Below, in pieces: positions 42,002-50,512 of a stretch of 50,512 bases of DNA (within the stretch, counting starts at the first letter, position 1; each line of letters starts with the position of its first letter). This stretch comes from Gluconacetobacter johannae (GTDB taxonomy: Bacteria > Pseudomonadota > Alphaproteobacteria > Acetobacterales > Acetobacteraceae): contig NZ_JABEQH010000024.1 in the NCBI RefSeq assembly GCF_014174305.1, forward strand, positions 1-50,512, in the 5' to 3' direction. The notes beneath the pieces are model-generated. The model did not search any database and had not been told where the DNA came from. It was given only the letters and a program-made list of their open reading frames with translations. Position numbers and translations under genes: made by a program.

Positions 42002-45000
42002 TCAGCGCGGTTGCGCAGTCACGGGACGCAGAAAGGCGCCGTTATGCCCAAATGAAACATGAGCGGCAAATACTGTCCCTGGGATGTGCTCCCGTACGCC
42101 GAATTCCTGTGGACGATAGGGCACATCAAACCGCGCGAACTCTCGAACGCGAGCCATAGCGCGGTGACCATGGTCATAAGCCGCAACGCCAGTAACGACG
42201 CGTAGCCGTCGTTCGCCGGGCTGCAAGAGCCAGCGGAGCCGCTCCGGAACCTGACCGAAGATGTCGGTTTCCCGCCACAGGGCCCTGAGTCCGCGAAATT
42301 GTCGATCAGCCTCGTCTGTTCGCATGCTCTGGAATAGAAGGAGCGCATACTCCAGCCGCAATTGCGGAGATAACCGGTAGTCGGTTGCAATCAGTTGATC
42401 CAACACCTCTGTCTGGCGTCCGAAATCAAAGGGGGAGATCGTCACCAGCACTTGGTATTTGAACCGCAATACTTGTGGGTTTCCTTCGCCGGCGGGGTGA
42501 TCTAGCTCCGCAAGAACGGCTTCCAGCACATCGGTCGGAACTTCCTCCAACGACGATGGCGCTCGCCCTCCGAGCGGCGCTGCAAGAGCCAGCCATCCAC
42601 GAACGAGAACGTCCGCAGGCCCGTCAGGCTCGTCCCGCCGATTGGCAACAACGCTACCGGCAAGAAGAATGCTGACAGCACGGTCGGCCAAGGTCGTGAG
42701 TGCGTAATGCCGAAGATCGTTCTGATCATTCCGGATAGCCGCGTAAACGATCTCCAATGCCTCGATACAGTAGGCGGCGGCACCAGCACCGGCTTCTTCC
42801 GCAGAAACGATGAGGCTCTTGACGTGCGTCTCGATTACATAGGGGCTTGAGGGACTTTCCTCATACGCATGCCGCGTCGCATCCGAAGCAAGTCTCCTCA
42901 GTTCCGCCAGTTCTTCGGGCGCGGCGTCCTGCATGGCTCGCACTCGGGCGAGATCAAAATACGCGTTCGCGAGAGAGTTATAGAGATTGACGTCGGGTTC
43001 ACCGCCTGGAGAACGTTCGATGGATTGCAACGCGTAGAGAATATCATCCACCGCGCGCTTAAGCAGCGAAACCCGGTCAACAGCGAGCACGCCGTATGCA
43101 GCTTCATCAAGCCAAGCGATGCGACGCCTAGAGATGGCCGTATGATGACGGAAAACACGGCTGCCGTTGCGAAGCGACTGCGGCATGCCGTCTAGTGCTG
43201 AGAGCACGTCGCGCCAGATATGGACCCAGCTAGCACGTCCATGATCGGGATCGACCTTGAACACCGTGGTCGCGAACTCTTCTCCGTAGCTAATCCCGTC
43301 AACCTCGCCGAGTGACGGCTTGCTAGAAACTTCCCGTAATATAAGAAATCGCAGATGCTCTGCGTCCTTCGCTTCGTCGAACCCAAGCGCAGTGCGTGCG
43401 CCGTGATCGTAGAAGATGGCATTGATGAGAAACCGGCCGAGGATATCGTGGGTTAGCGCCCAATATTTGTCGCCCCCATCTGAAAGCCGGATGAGTCCAA
43501 GCGGGGAAAGGTTCGATCTGCGGTCGTCAAGGAGAAGCGGGAGCGGCCAGCCATTGATGCTCTGTTCGAACAACATTTCGGGCATAGGTAACCGTTCGGA
43601 ACTCAGTGCCGCAATCTGGAGCACAGCCTTCTTCAATGCGAGTGTATCAACCCGGTCATTGAATACACGGTAAACCCACTCTTGGATGGACTCGGTCAGA
43701 TCATATTGCGTCTGAAGCCAAAAGCTTAGGGTGATCCAGAATGCCGCCAACCCTTCGAGCAGACGGACCGAATGTGCCTCCTGAAAACTCCGCCACTGCC
43801 AATCCGGTCGCTCTTTTCCGTAGCGACGGAGGAAACGATTCAGATGGTGTCCAAGCTGGATCGCTTCATCCTGGTCAAGCATATGATGAAGCTCGGCTAG
43901 TAGCTTGAAACGTGAAGTGTCGTAGAAGCCTGCCTCTCTGATCGGGCCGGAGACGACCAGGATGCATACTGGGCGCCCGGCCTGTTCGATCTGATGAAGA
44001 AATCGGCGCAGCTCCGTGTCCCGGAACTCCCAGTGCATACGATCGAAAACTATCAGCCAAGGCGTCTCGTAGATGCGAGACGACGCATCACTATCTTGCA
44101 CATCGACAGCATTCTGATTCGCAAGCCCGTCTTCGCTGCGTTGCTTCGCACGGGTGAGGAAGTTTATGACCGGGAGCGAGTCCGGTGTGAACGGCAAATC
44201 CTTCGCCACCAGGGTAGGATAGCCCGCGCGAGCCGCGCTAAAAGCAAGATGACGGGCAAGCGTAGTTCCGCCTGCGCCCGGCTCCGACATAATATACGCG
44301 ACGCGATTCTCTGGAGAGCCGATGGCATCAAGGCGACGGAGCTGGCCGCAGAGCCGTCGCCACGCCTCGTCGCTCCTGACCCAAGGCAGACCCGCCGCGA
44401 AAGCACGCCAGTCCTGAGCCTCTCCGCAAAAGAAAGCGTTGAACGCGTCCTCAGGCAGTTCGTCCGGGTCGGTAACGGCAAGATCACGGGCAAGGATTAT
44501 GTCATAATTACTCAACAGCGGCCGTTCCGGGTCATCTACACGGGAAAGGTCCAGCTCGCTAATTGCATCACTTCCGTCACGCCGGCGGACCGTGAGCCGC
44601 TCGTCGCGATAGGCCGCATCGAACGCATCGACGAGCGACGTAGCGAAAGCCATGCCGGGCATCGAGACGACCAAAGGCGTCGGTCCCGAGCCGTTTTCTT
44701 CCAGCCAGACGCCCAACTGCTCCGCAACTCCGGGCGAAGCGTCGATTAGCGTAAGGCGCGTCCTGAAATCGGCCGCCCATAATTCGGTCACTCCGAGGGG
44801 CGGTCCATCGCCTCCGCTAGAGATTACTACGAGCTGTCTAATGCTGGAGCGGCGCAACTCCTCCAACATGGTCATACGCCGGAGCTGCTGCTCGAACGTA
44901 GATCCCCGTCCGTCCTGACCGCCAAGAAGGAAGATCGGCAGCGATCGCGGAGGCAGCTCGATACGCGACGGGTCGCTGTCCACGACGTGTAAGAACCCGC

Positions 45001-45220
45001 GCCGGCCAACGTACGGATCATCGTCCGTGTTCTCGAGTTCGGCCGTCAGGAGGGAGTCCGCCTCATCAAGAAACGCCTGCTTCCACGGGAGCTTGAGCAT
45101 GCGCGCGAGCGCGTGTCGTTCCGCCTCGCTGGAAGCTACGCCGTGAACCCAGACCGAGATTTCCCGCTCCGCCAAACTCGCAATCAGCCCATTGGGCAAA
45201 TCGTTGACAGTAGGGACCAT
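42002..45220 (-). CDS. Large P-loop NTPase, STAND-like, probable phage sensor
   Basis: The protein has about 1072 residues. The N-terminal third has a Rossmann-like character (RSLPIFLLGGQDG, IRQLVVISSGG, TRLTLIDAS) that may be a degenerate SIR2-like or similar domain. A P-loop follows at about residue 320 (counted from TTG 45238), SEPGAGGTTLARHLAF, with a Walker B-like WLIVFDRMHW near 394-403. The P-loop lysine is replaced in GGTT, a variant I recall from some STAND NTPases linked to SIR2 domains. The C-terminal half is helical and repeat-like, as in ligand-sensing STAND arms. Start choice: TTG 45238, GTG 45226 (best spaced to GGAG) or ATG 45220. The TOPRIM gene follows after one base. Confidence 0.65.
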   Translation of the reverse strand: MVPTVNDLPNGLIASLAEREISVWVHGVASSEAERHALARMLKLPWKQAFLDEADSLLTAELENTDDDPYVGRRGFLHVVDSDPSRIELPPRSLPIFLLGGQDGRGSTFEQQLRRMTMLEELRRSSIRQLVVISSGGDGPPLGVTELWAADFRTRLTLIDASPGVAEQLGVWLEENGSGPTPLVVSMPGMAFATSLVDAFDAAYRDERLTVRRRDGSDAISELDLSRVDDPERPLLSNYDIILARDLAVTDPDELPEDAFNAFFCGEAQDWRAFAAGLPWVRSDEAWRRLCGQLRRLDAIGSPENRVAYIMSEPGAGGTTLARHLAFSAARAGYPTLVAKDLPFTPDSLPVINFLTRAKQRSEDGLANQNAVDVQDSDASSRIYETPWLIVFDRMHWEFRDTELRRFLHQIEQAGRPVCILVVSGPIREAGFYDTSRFKLLAELHHMLDQDEAIQLGHHLNRFLRRYGKERPDWQWRSFQEAHSVRLLEGLAAFWITLSFWLQTQYDLTESIQEWVYRVFNDRVDTLALKKAVLQIAALSSERLPMPEMLFEQSINGWPLPLLLDDRRSNLSPLGLIRLSDGGDKYWALTHDILGRFLINAIFYDHGARTALGFDEAKDAEHLRFLILREVSSKPSLGEVDGISYGEEFATTVFKVDPDHGRASWVHIWRDVLSALDGMPQSLRNGSRVFRHHTAISRRRIAWLDEAAYGVLAVDRVSLLKRAVDDILYALQSIERSPGGEPDVNLYNSLANAYFDLARVRAMQDAAPEELAELRRLASDATRHAYEESPSSPYVIETHVKSLIVSAEEAGAGAAAYCIEALEIVYAAIRNDQNDLRHYALTTLADRAVSILLAGSVVANRRDEPDGPADVLVRGWLALAAPLGGRAPSSLEEVPTDVLEAVLAELDHPAGEGNPQVLRFKYQVLVTISPFDFGRQTEVLDQLIATDYRLSPQLRLEYALLLFQSMRTDEADRQFRGLRALWRETDIFGQVPERLRWLLQPGERRLRVVTGVAAYDHGHRAMARVREFARFDVPYRPQEFGVREHIPGTVFAAHVSFGHNGAFLRPVTAQPR

Positions 45221-45238
45221 AGGCACTGAGAACTCCAA

Positions 45239-45985
45239 ACGTTGCGCATCGCTCCGAATGGAACCAAACGTGAAGATGCGTGCATTCGAAATGACTATAG
45301 CCGACGCAGCGCCCCCTGCAAGCTGGCTGCGGCGTATACTACAGGAGATGCTCGCGGCCTTCGGCCGGGTGAACGCTCCACTTTGAGCGCATTGGTGCCG
45401 GGCGTTTTGTTGGAAAGCAACATAGAGAACACCGATTCTACAGTCCAGCCTCCTAGAACGCGCTATACTACTACTCTACATTTTGATAGCGAGACATGCG
45501 AGATAGTGATGAGAACTATACCTACTCCATAGCCCTCTATACCCCTCCCAAATAGACGTAAGGGGACGGCAGAGCTGGCTGACATCCATCAGACGTCTGC
45601 TTCGCGCCCTCATGTCGGCCATTCGAGCCCATTCACTGATTTCTCAGAAGCGGACGTCAGATTGATTTCGCTTCGACGGTTATCATGTCGGACGCTTGCA
45701 TGCTTCTCTACTACATAAGGTGGGTCCGCATCGAACAACAGACGGGCAAGGCTGCCACTCCGCGTTAACGACGTCGTCGACATGCAACTCGCCCCGATGG
45801 GCACGTTCTTCAACGCGTGCTGAGCGTTGACGAAAACCTTCAGATGGTCTCAAATGCCGCACGCAACGTGCTACATAGCTTCGGCGTCTATGTCGGCGAG
45901 GGCTGGCGCGTGCCGCAGCCGACACCAGAGAGCGACGGCGGCATCGGCGATGCAAGCCCAGCCGATCCGGGTTAGACATTCGCCT
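45239..45985. other. Divergent region between the NTPase and SIR2 genes, with a possible gene remnant
   Basis: About 750 bases. The left part (45400-45540) is AT-rich and probably carries promoters. On the plus strand, from about 45782 to the stop at 45972-45974, one frame reads LQRVLSVDENLQMVSNAARN, VLHSFGVYVGEGWRVPQP and ends SPADPG. This has protein-like composition but is cut off by an upstream stop, so it may be the tail of a decayed gene. Nothing else is recognisable. Confidence 0.4.
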
Positions 45986-48900
45986 ATGCGCTTCCTCGCC
46001 AACGGCCCCTCGATCCCAGATGATCTTCTGATCGCGCGCGACGCGGGCGACGTCATCTTCTTCTGCGGCGCAGGCGTCTCCCGCCACTGCGCCGGCCTGC
46101 CCGACTTTCTCAAGCTGGGCGGCGATGTCATCGATCTCCTCGGAGCTGGCGAGAAAAGCCTCGCCCGCAAGCTGTTCCGCCGAATCAAGGAGCTCGACCC
46201 GATCGACGGCGTCGGCGGGCTCATTGCCACCGATCGCATCTTCAGCCTGCTCGAACGCGAGTTCGAGCAGCGCGATGTCCAGAACGCCGTCGCGCGTTCC
46301 ATCAAGCCCTCGGACGATCCCGACCTCAGCGCGCACCGGACCCTGATCGACCTGTCCCGCGGACGCGACGGCACGATCCGCCTGGTCACCACCAATTTCG
46401 ACCTGCTGTTCGAGGCGGGGGCCCCCGGCATAGCCTCCTCCGGACCGCCGGTGCTGCCCGATCCCCGCAGTGCCGGCTTCGACGGGATCGTGCATCTCCA
46501 CGGCCGCGTGAATGCCGATTATTCAGCCCCGGGCGACGAGGAGTTCATTGTCTCCAGCGCCGACTTCGGCCGCGCCTATCTGTCCGATGGCTGGGCGACC
46601 CGTTTCATGCAGTCGCTGCTTGCGCGCTTCCAGATCGTCTTCGTCGGCTACGGCGCCGACGATCCGCCCGTCCAGTACTTACTCGAAGCGCTCAATCTCC
46701 ACGCCGGCAATCGCAGCCGGCTGTTCGCATTCCAGCCAGGTAGCAACGCCGACGATGCCGCACTTTGGGAGCATCGCGGCGTGCGAGCGATTCCTTTCGA
46801 CAACAGCCAAGGCTATGATCCACTGTGGGATAGTCTTGCAGCTTGGGCCGAACGCGCACGCGACGTCGATGGCTGGTACGCCGGTCTACTCGAATCCGCG
46901 TCTGCGGGACCCGCTGCACTCGACTCGCATGTGCGCGGTCAAATCGCCCATGTGCTCTCGACCCGAGAGGGCACCCGACGCGTCAGCATCGCCGACACAC
47001 CGCTGCCGGCATCATGGCTGCTCGCGCTCGATCCGTGCCAGCGCTTCGACAAACCGGGCCCTATCGATCCCTATGGAGAATCCAGCGAGCGGATCGATCC
47101 CTATGAGAGCCTGTCGCTCGACTTCGACACACCGCCGCAGCCGGTCGACGAGGACGATGCCTTTCGAGAGCGGAAGGTGCCCGAAGGCTCGTGGAGCGTC
47201 TTCGCGCCGACCCGCTTCGATCAGGAGGATTGGCAGGAAACCGGGTTCGGCGACTTCTGCGGCGACCGAGCCAACCTTACCGGACCGCTCAGCACGCGCC
47301 TCGGCCACCTCGGCATCTGGTTCCACCGCGTCGCTCATCAGCCGGTCGCCCTGTGGTGGGCGGCGGCTCGTGGTCCCCTCCATCCGCGCATCGTCGAGAT
47401 GATCGAAGCCTGGCTCCGCCAAGACCCGGACCGCTGGCCCGACGACATTCAGCGCGGCTGGCGCTTCCTAATCGCGAGCTGGTCCGATCGCCGGGTGGAA
47501 CCCAACCCGGGCTATTTCGAGCTCAATCAGCGGGTCGCACGAGAGGGCTGGTCGGAAGCGCGGGTGCGCGATTATGCGGCGCTGTTCCGGCCCCGGCTGA
47601 AGGTCGACCGCAAGTTCGGCGCGCCGCATCCGCTCTCCTGGACCGACAGCAACCGGCCGAATCCGCTGGTCTCCTACGATGTCGACTATCCGCATCCCTA
47701 CGAGCTGTTGCCGATACCCGACGAGCAGCTCGCTTATGCGGTCACACGCTTTCGCGAGAACCTCGACTTGGCACGTTCGCTGGAAGCCGAAATCTCCGGC
47801 CACGACTATGTCTATATGCAGACGACACGGCCGGACGACGGTGCCCCTCCGATCGCCTACGATAGCTACGGCCTCACGGGCCCGATCGCGCTATTCCTCC
47901 AGCTGATGGAACGGTTGGTGGAGGTCGCGCCCGAGCGCGCGCGTGGCGAGATCGCCCAATGGCGGGGAGACGACCATTACATCTTCGGCCGCCTGCGCAT
48001 CTGGGCGGCGAGTAAGAGGATCGTTCCGGCTGCGGAGGCGGCGAACATCTTGTTCGGCTTCCCCGATGATATGTTCTGGGGCTCGGAGCAGCAGCGCGAC
48101 CTTCTCTATGCAATCCGCGACCGTTGGCCCGACTTCTCGGCCGAGGATCGAGCTCGATTCGAGCAGCGCATCCTCACCACGACCTTCCCCTGGTCGGACA
48201 ACACGCGCGGCGGGAAGGCACGCGCCGAGGCCCATTATCGGCTCGATCGCCTGCATTGGCTGTCCCGCCAGGGGCTAGCCTTCTCGTTCGACATCGAGGC
48301 GGAAATGGCGGCGCTTCGTCCGATCGCGGAAGGGTGGTCAGAGCGCTCTGGCGAGGAAGCCGCGGACTCAAACGCGCCGGTCGTCCGCAGCATCGACACA
48401 GATGCCAATCCGTGCGTGCTCGACCATGTGCCGATCAGCGAGATCCTTGAGCGCGCCCGGCAGGCGGGCCAGTCTGAATTCTTCGACTATGTCGAGCGGC
48501 GTCCATTCATTGGTCTCGCCGAGGAGAAGCCCGCGCGTGCGCTCGCAGCCCTCACCGACGCCGCGCGCCGGGGCGACGTCCCGCTCTCCTTCTGGTCGGC
48601 CTTCCTCTATGCCGAGAAGCGCAAGACCGATCCTGCGCGGCTCGCACGGGCGATCGGCGGTCGCCTCGCATCCTTGCCGCCGGCGGCGCTCAGCACCATC
48701 GCCTATCCGGCGGCCGAATGGTTGCATGCCTTGGGCGAGCGCCTTTTCGGCGAGCTCGCAACTGTGCTGGACCGCTTGTGGGATCCGCTGATGGCCGCGC
48801 TGCCTCTGCGCGACGACCACCGCAGGCACCGCGTCGACAGCAGCTGGGCGAACGACGCGCTGAACGCGCCCGTCGGCAAGCTCGTCAGCCTGCTCATGAA

Positions 48901-49783
48901 GGACCCGTCGACTAAGGGCCGCGAGCTGGGCCAGGGCTTCCCCGAAGACTGGACGCGCCGTCACGAGCAGCTGCTTGCGCTGCCAGGCGACATGCGCCGC
49001 CACGCACTCGTAATGCTCGGGTTCCAAATCAACTGGCTGTTCGCAATCGCACCCGCCTGGACCACGGCAAACCTGCTGACCGTAGTGGATGACGAGGGCG
49101 ACGACGGCGACGCGCTGTGGGATGGCATTCTCTGGGCGGCACGGGCGCCGAGCCGAGTGCTGTACGAGCGCCTGAAACCGGGGCTTCTCGCGCGGGCCAT
49201 GTCGCCCAGGCGCCGTCGCGCCGAAGCCAGTGTCATCGGCGGCTTCCTGCTGATCGGCTGGGGCGGAGATCCCGAGGCCGATCCACCCGAGCAGCTCGTT
49301 ACGAGCGCCGAGCTTCGCGAGATCCTCGTCGAGAGTGACGACGACCTACGCGGGCAGATTCTGTGGCATCTTGAGCATTGGTCGGCGGATCCTGAGGCCA
49401 AGTGGCGCGCGCGCCTAGTCTCGTTCGTCACAGACGTCTGGCCGAACCACCGGGCGGTGCGGACCCCGAAAATGTCGACCCGCCTCGTCGACCTCGCCTT
49501 GGCGAGCGGCGACCTATTCCCGCAGGTTGTGCAAGCGGTTCTGCCGCGTTTGGTGCCGGTCCGGGGCGGAATGCTGCACCGATTCATGCTCCGCTCGGAG
49601 GCCGAAAATCATCCAGCGCTGATCTATCCCGCCGCCATGCTCGACCTTCTCTGGGCGATCCTCGCCGAGGACACGACGCTCTGGCCGTACAAAATCGAGG
49701 AGGTTCTCGACGTCCTCTCCGAGGCGCGTGAAACCCGGGCTGATCCCCGTTTGTCAGAGCTGCGGCGCCGGCGTGCCAGCTGA
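45986..49783 (+). CDS. SIR2-domain defence protein (Dsr-like), 1265 residues
   Basis: The N-terminal SIR2 domain (about residues 15-250) has the NAD-binding set complete: FFCGAGVSRHCAGLPDF (28-32 GAGVS), VTTNFDLLFE (TTNFD 135-139), IVHLHGRV (catalytic His172) and FVGYGADDPPVQYLLEAL (221-227). The remaining 1000 residues are mostly helical without a clear second catalytic site. This layout is that of defence-associated sirtuins (DSR1/DSR2 type), which destroy NAD+ after phage sensing. The start at ATG 45986 has no good Shine-Dalgarno sequence; the frame is open upstream to 45827 but that part is basic and unlike the family. It stands alone, opposite in direction to the other island genes. SIR2 identity is strong; defence role is inferred. 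Confidence 0.82.
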   Translation: MRFLANGPSIPDDLLIARDAGDVIFFCGAGVSRHCAGLPDFLKLGGDVIDLLGAGEKSLARKLFRRIKELDPIDGVGGLIATDRIFSLLEREFEQRDVQNAVARSIKPSDDPDLSAHRTLIDLSRGRDGTIRLVTTNFDLLFEAGAPGIASSGPPVLPDPRSAGFDGIVHLHGRVNADYSAPGDEEFIVSSADFGRAYLSDGWATRFMQSLLARFQIVFVGYGADDPPVQYLLEALNLHAGNRSRLFAFQPGSNADDAALWEHRGVRAIPFDNSQGYDPLWDSLAAWAERARDVDGWYAGLLESASAGPAALDSHVRGQIAHVLSTREGTRRVSIADTPLPASWLLALDPCQRFDKPGPIDPYGESSERIDPYESLSLDFDTPPQPVDEDDAFRERKVPEGSWSVFAPTRFDQEDWQETGFGDFCGDRANLTGPLSTRLGHLGIWFHRVAHQPVALWWAAARGPLHPRIVEMIEAWLRQDPDRWPDDIQRGWRFLIASWSDRRVEPNPGYFELNQRVAREGWSEARVRDYAALFRPRLKVDRKFGAPHPLSWTDSNRPNPLVSYDVDYPHPYELLPIPDEQLAYAVTRFRENLDLARSLEAEISGHDYVYMQTTRPDDGAPPIAYDSYGLTGPIALFLQLMERLVEVAPERARGEIAQWRGDDHYIFGRLRIWAASKRIVPAAEAANILFGFPDDMFWGSEQQRDLLYAIRDRWPDFSAEDRARFEQRILTTTFPWSDNTRGGKARAEAHYRLDRLHWLSRQGLAFSFDIEAEMAALRPIAEGWSERSGEEAADSNAPVVRSIDTDANPCVLDHVPISEILERARQAGQSEFFDYVERRPFIGLAEEKPARALAALTDAARRGDVPLSFWSAFLYAEKRKTDPARLARAIGGRLASLPPAALSTIAYPAAEWLHALGERLFGELATVLDRLWDPLMAALPLRDDHRRHRVDSSWANDALNAPVGKLVSLLMKDPSTKGRELGQGFPEDWTRRHEQLLALPGDMRRHALVMLGFQINWLFAIAPAWTTANLLTVVDDEGDDGDALWDGILWAARAPSRVLYERLKPGLLARAMSPRRRRAEASVIGGFLLIGWGGDPEADPPEQLVTSAELREILVESDDDLRGQILWHLEHWSADPEAKWRARLVSFVTDVWPNHRAVRTPKMSTRLVDLALASGDLFPQVVQAVLPRLVPVRGGMLHRFMLRSEAENHPALIYPAAMLDLLWAILAEDTTLWPYKIEEVLDVLSEARETRADPRLSELRRRRAS

Positions 49784-50401
49784 GCGAACGGGCGGAAACG
49801 CATTGTCAGCGTTTCAAAGCGGTCGAATCGTAATCACTAATATCGACCGCCGATTCTACCCATGTTGATGATGAATGCACGGCAGCTTCCAGAAGACTCA
49901 ATCGAGAGCTCTTATAGCTGTAACGTCGGCGGAGGTGCGCAAACGGCAGCTATCTCCCGATCATTCTCCGAAACCTGCTAGTCAGCAAACGGCCCCAATC
50001 CGGTCATGCCCGACCAGATGCGAAACGGGCTATGGCGTATGAGCGGCGGTTGTGACGAAGGGCAAGCGTAGAATCGACGGCCTTTATCCCGCTTGGTGTC
50101 GTGTGGCAATCAGCGAGAATATCGGGTCATAGCTGGAAATCGGCGGGGCTGGCAGATCGAGAGGGATTCGAATTTCTACGTTGAGACCGCTTCGCCGTCG
50201 TAGCGCTCGTTGTACTGACAACCACCGTCTCCACGACCTGCATGTATCTGGTTGCGAGTGTTCAACCCCGATTTGAACCTGTCCCGATTTGAACCTGTTT
50301 ATGTTAAACGATTGAAATCGTGTAGTTTCTTCGACCGTACGGGATACGCCATTGATGGATGATCCACAACACACTGATTTAATTGATAATTTTTATGTGT
50401 A
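49784..50401. other. Right end of the island, no gene seen
   Basis: About 620 bases between the SIR2 gene and the tRNA 3' end. I see no supported gene, and no integrase remnant. A tandem 16-bp repeat lies at 50267-50298. The last 100 bases are AT-rich. A 96-codon open frame on the minus strand (50084-50374) has no family resemblance and was not called. Confidence 0.45.
50267..50298 (+). repeat. Tandem direct repeat, two copies of 16 bp
   Basis: CCCGATTTGAACCTGT occurs twice, head to tail, at 50267-50282 and 50283-50298, with a third near-identical copy at 37143-37158. The inner GATTTGAACCT also equals the T-arm of the tRNA at 50417. It could be a terminal repeat of an IS21-like element or an integrase arm site. 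Confidence 0.75.
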
Positions 50402-50478
<77 letters not shown>

Positions 50479-50512
50479 GTGGTAAAGGTGGACTGGAAGA
50501 CCTGGCGGCGAC

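Noticed and set aside
45683-46501. 272-codon minus-strand frame at the start of the SIR2 gene
   Set aside because: It covers the SIR2 NAD-binding motifs in antisense and shows no recognisable domain.
50084-50374. 96-codon minus-strand frame beside the tRNA
   Set aside because: No family resemblance, covers the tandem repeat, and has no clear ribosome binding site.

Overview
The window looks like a chromosomal segment of an alphaproteobacterium, most likely an acetic acid bacterium (Acetobacteraceae; Gluconacetobacter/Komagataeibacter-like). This is inferred from the high GC content, the alphaproteobacterial initiator tRNA, the many TonB-dependent receptors and the style of the mobile elements; no database was searched.

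Region 1 (1-6200) is a catabolic locus. It holds the 5' end of an allantoate amidohydrolase-family (M20) gene, a GntR/FCD regulator, and a divergent set of TonB receptor, DctA-like symporter and Ldh2/ureidoglycolate-dehydrogenase-type oxidoreductase. Copies of the palindrome TTGTATACAA lie in front of both transcription units, so the GntR protein probably controls both.

Region 2 (6200-31700) is transport and envelope physiology. It holds a periplasmic-sensor diguanylate cyclase; a cytochrome c; a phosphoesterase - MauG-like peroxidase - cytochrome b561 operon; two TonB receptors flanking a beta-propeller protein; a five-gene operon joining an Fbp-like ABC importer to a FetAB-like exporter, divergent from an RpiR regulator; and a FecI-FecR-FecA-type signalling receptor set with a Tat-exported metallophosphoesterase.

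Region 3 (31750-38440) is a patchwork. A bidirectional terminator is followed by a tRNA-3'-end-like word, an IS21 istB remnant, a complete sulfonate-type operon (TauD-like dioxygenase plus SsuABC-like transporter), a serine recombinase fragment, two Mu-like prophage remnants and a complete IS3-family element.

Region 4 (38447-50412) is a genomic island at the 3' end of the initiator tRNA gene. A 13-bp direct repeat of the tRNA 3' end marks both edges and no integrase remains. The cargo looks like a defence island: a large P-loop (STAND-like) NTPase with an adjacent TOPRIM protein; a ParB-like/HEPN gene pair, the HEPN gene carrying a frameshift; and a 1265-residue SIR2-domain protein. The NTPase-TOPRIM and ParB-HEPN modules lie in the same orientation, and I do not recognise the four-gene set as a named system. 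It is the best candidate here for an undescribed system.
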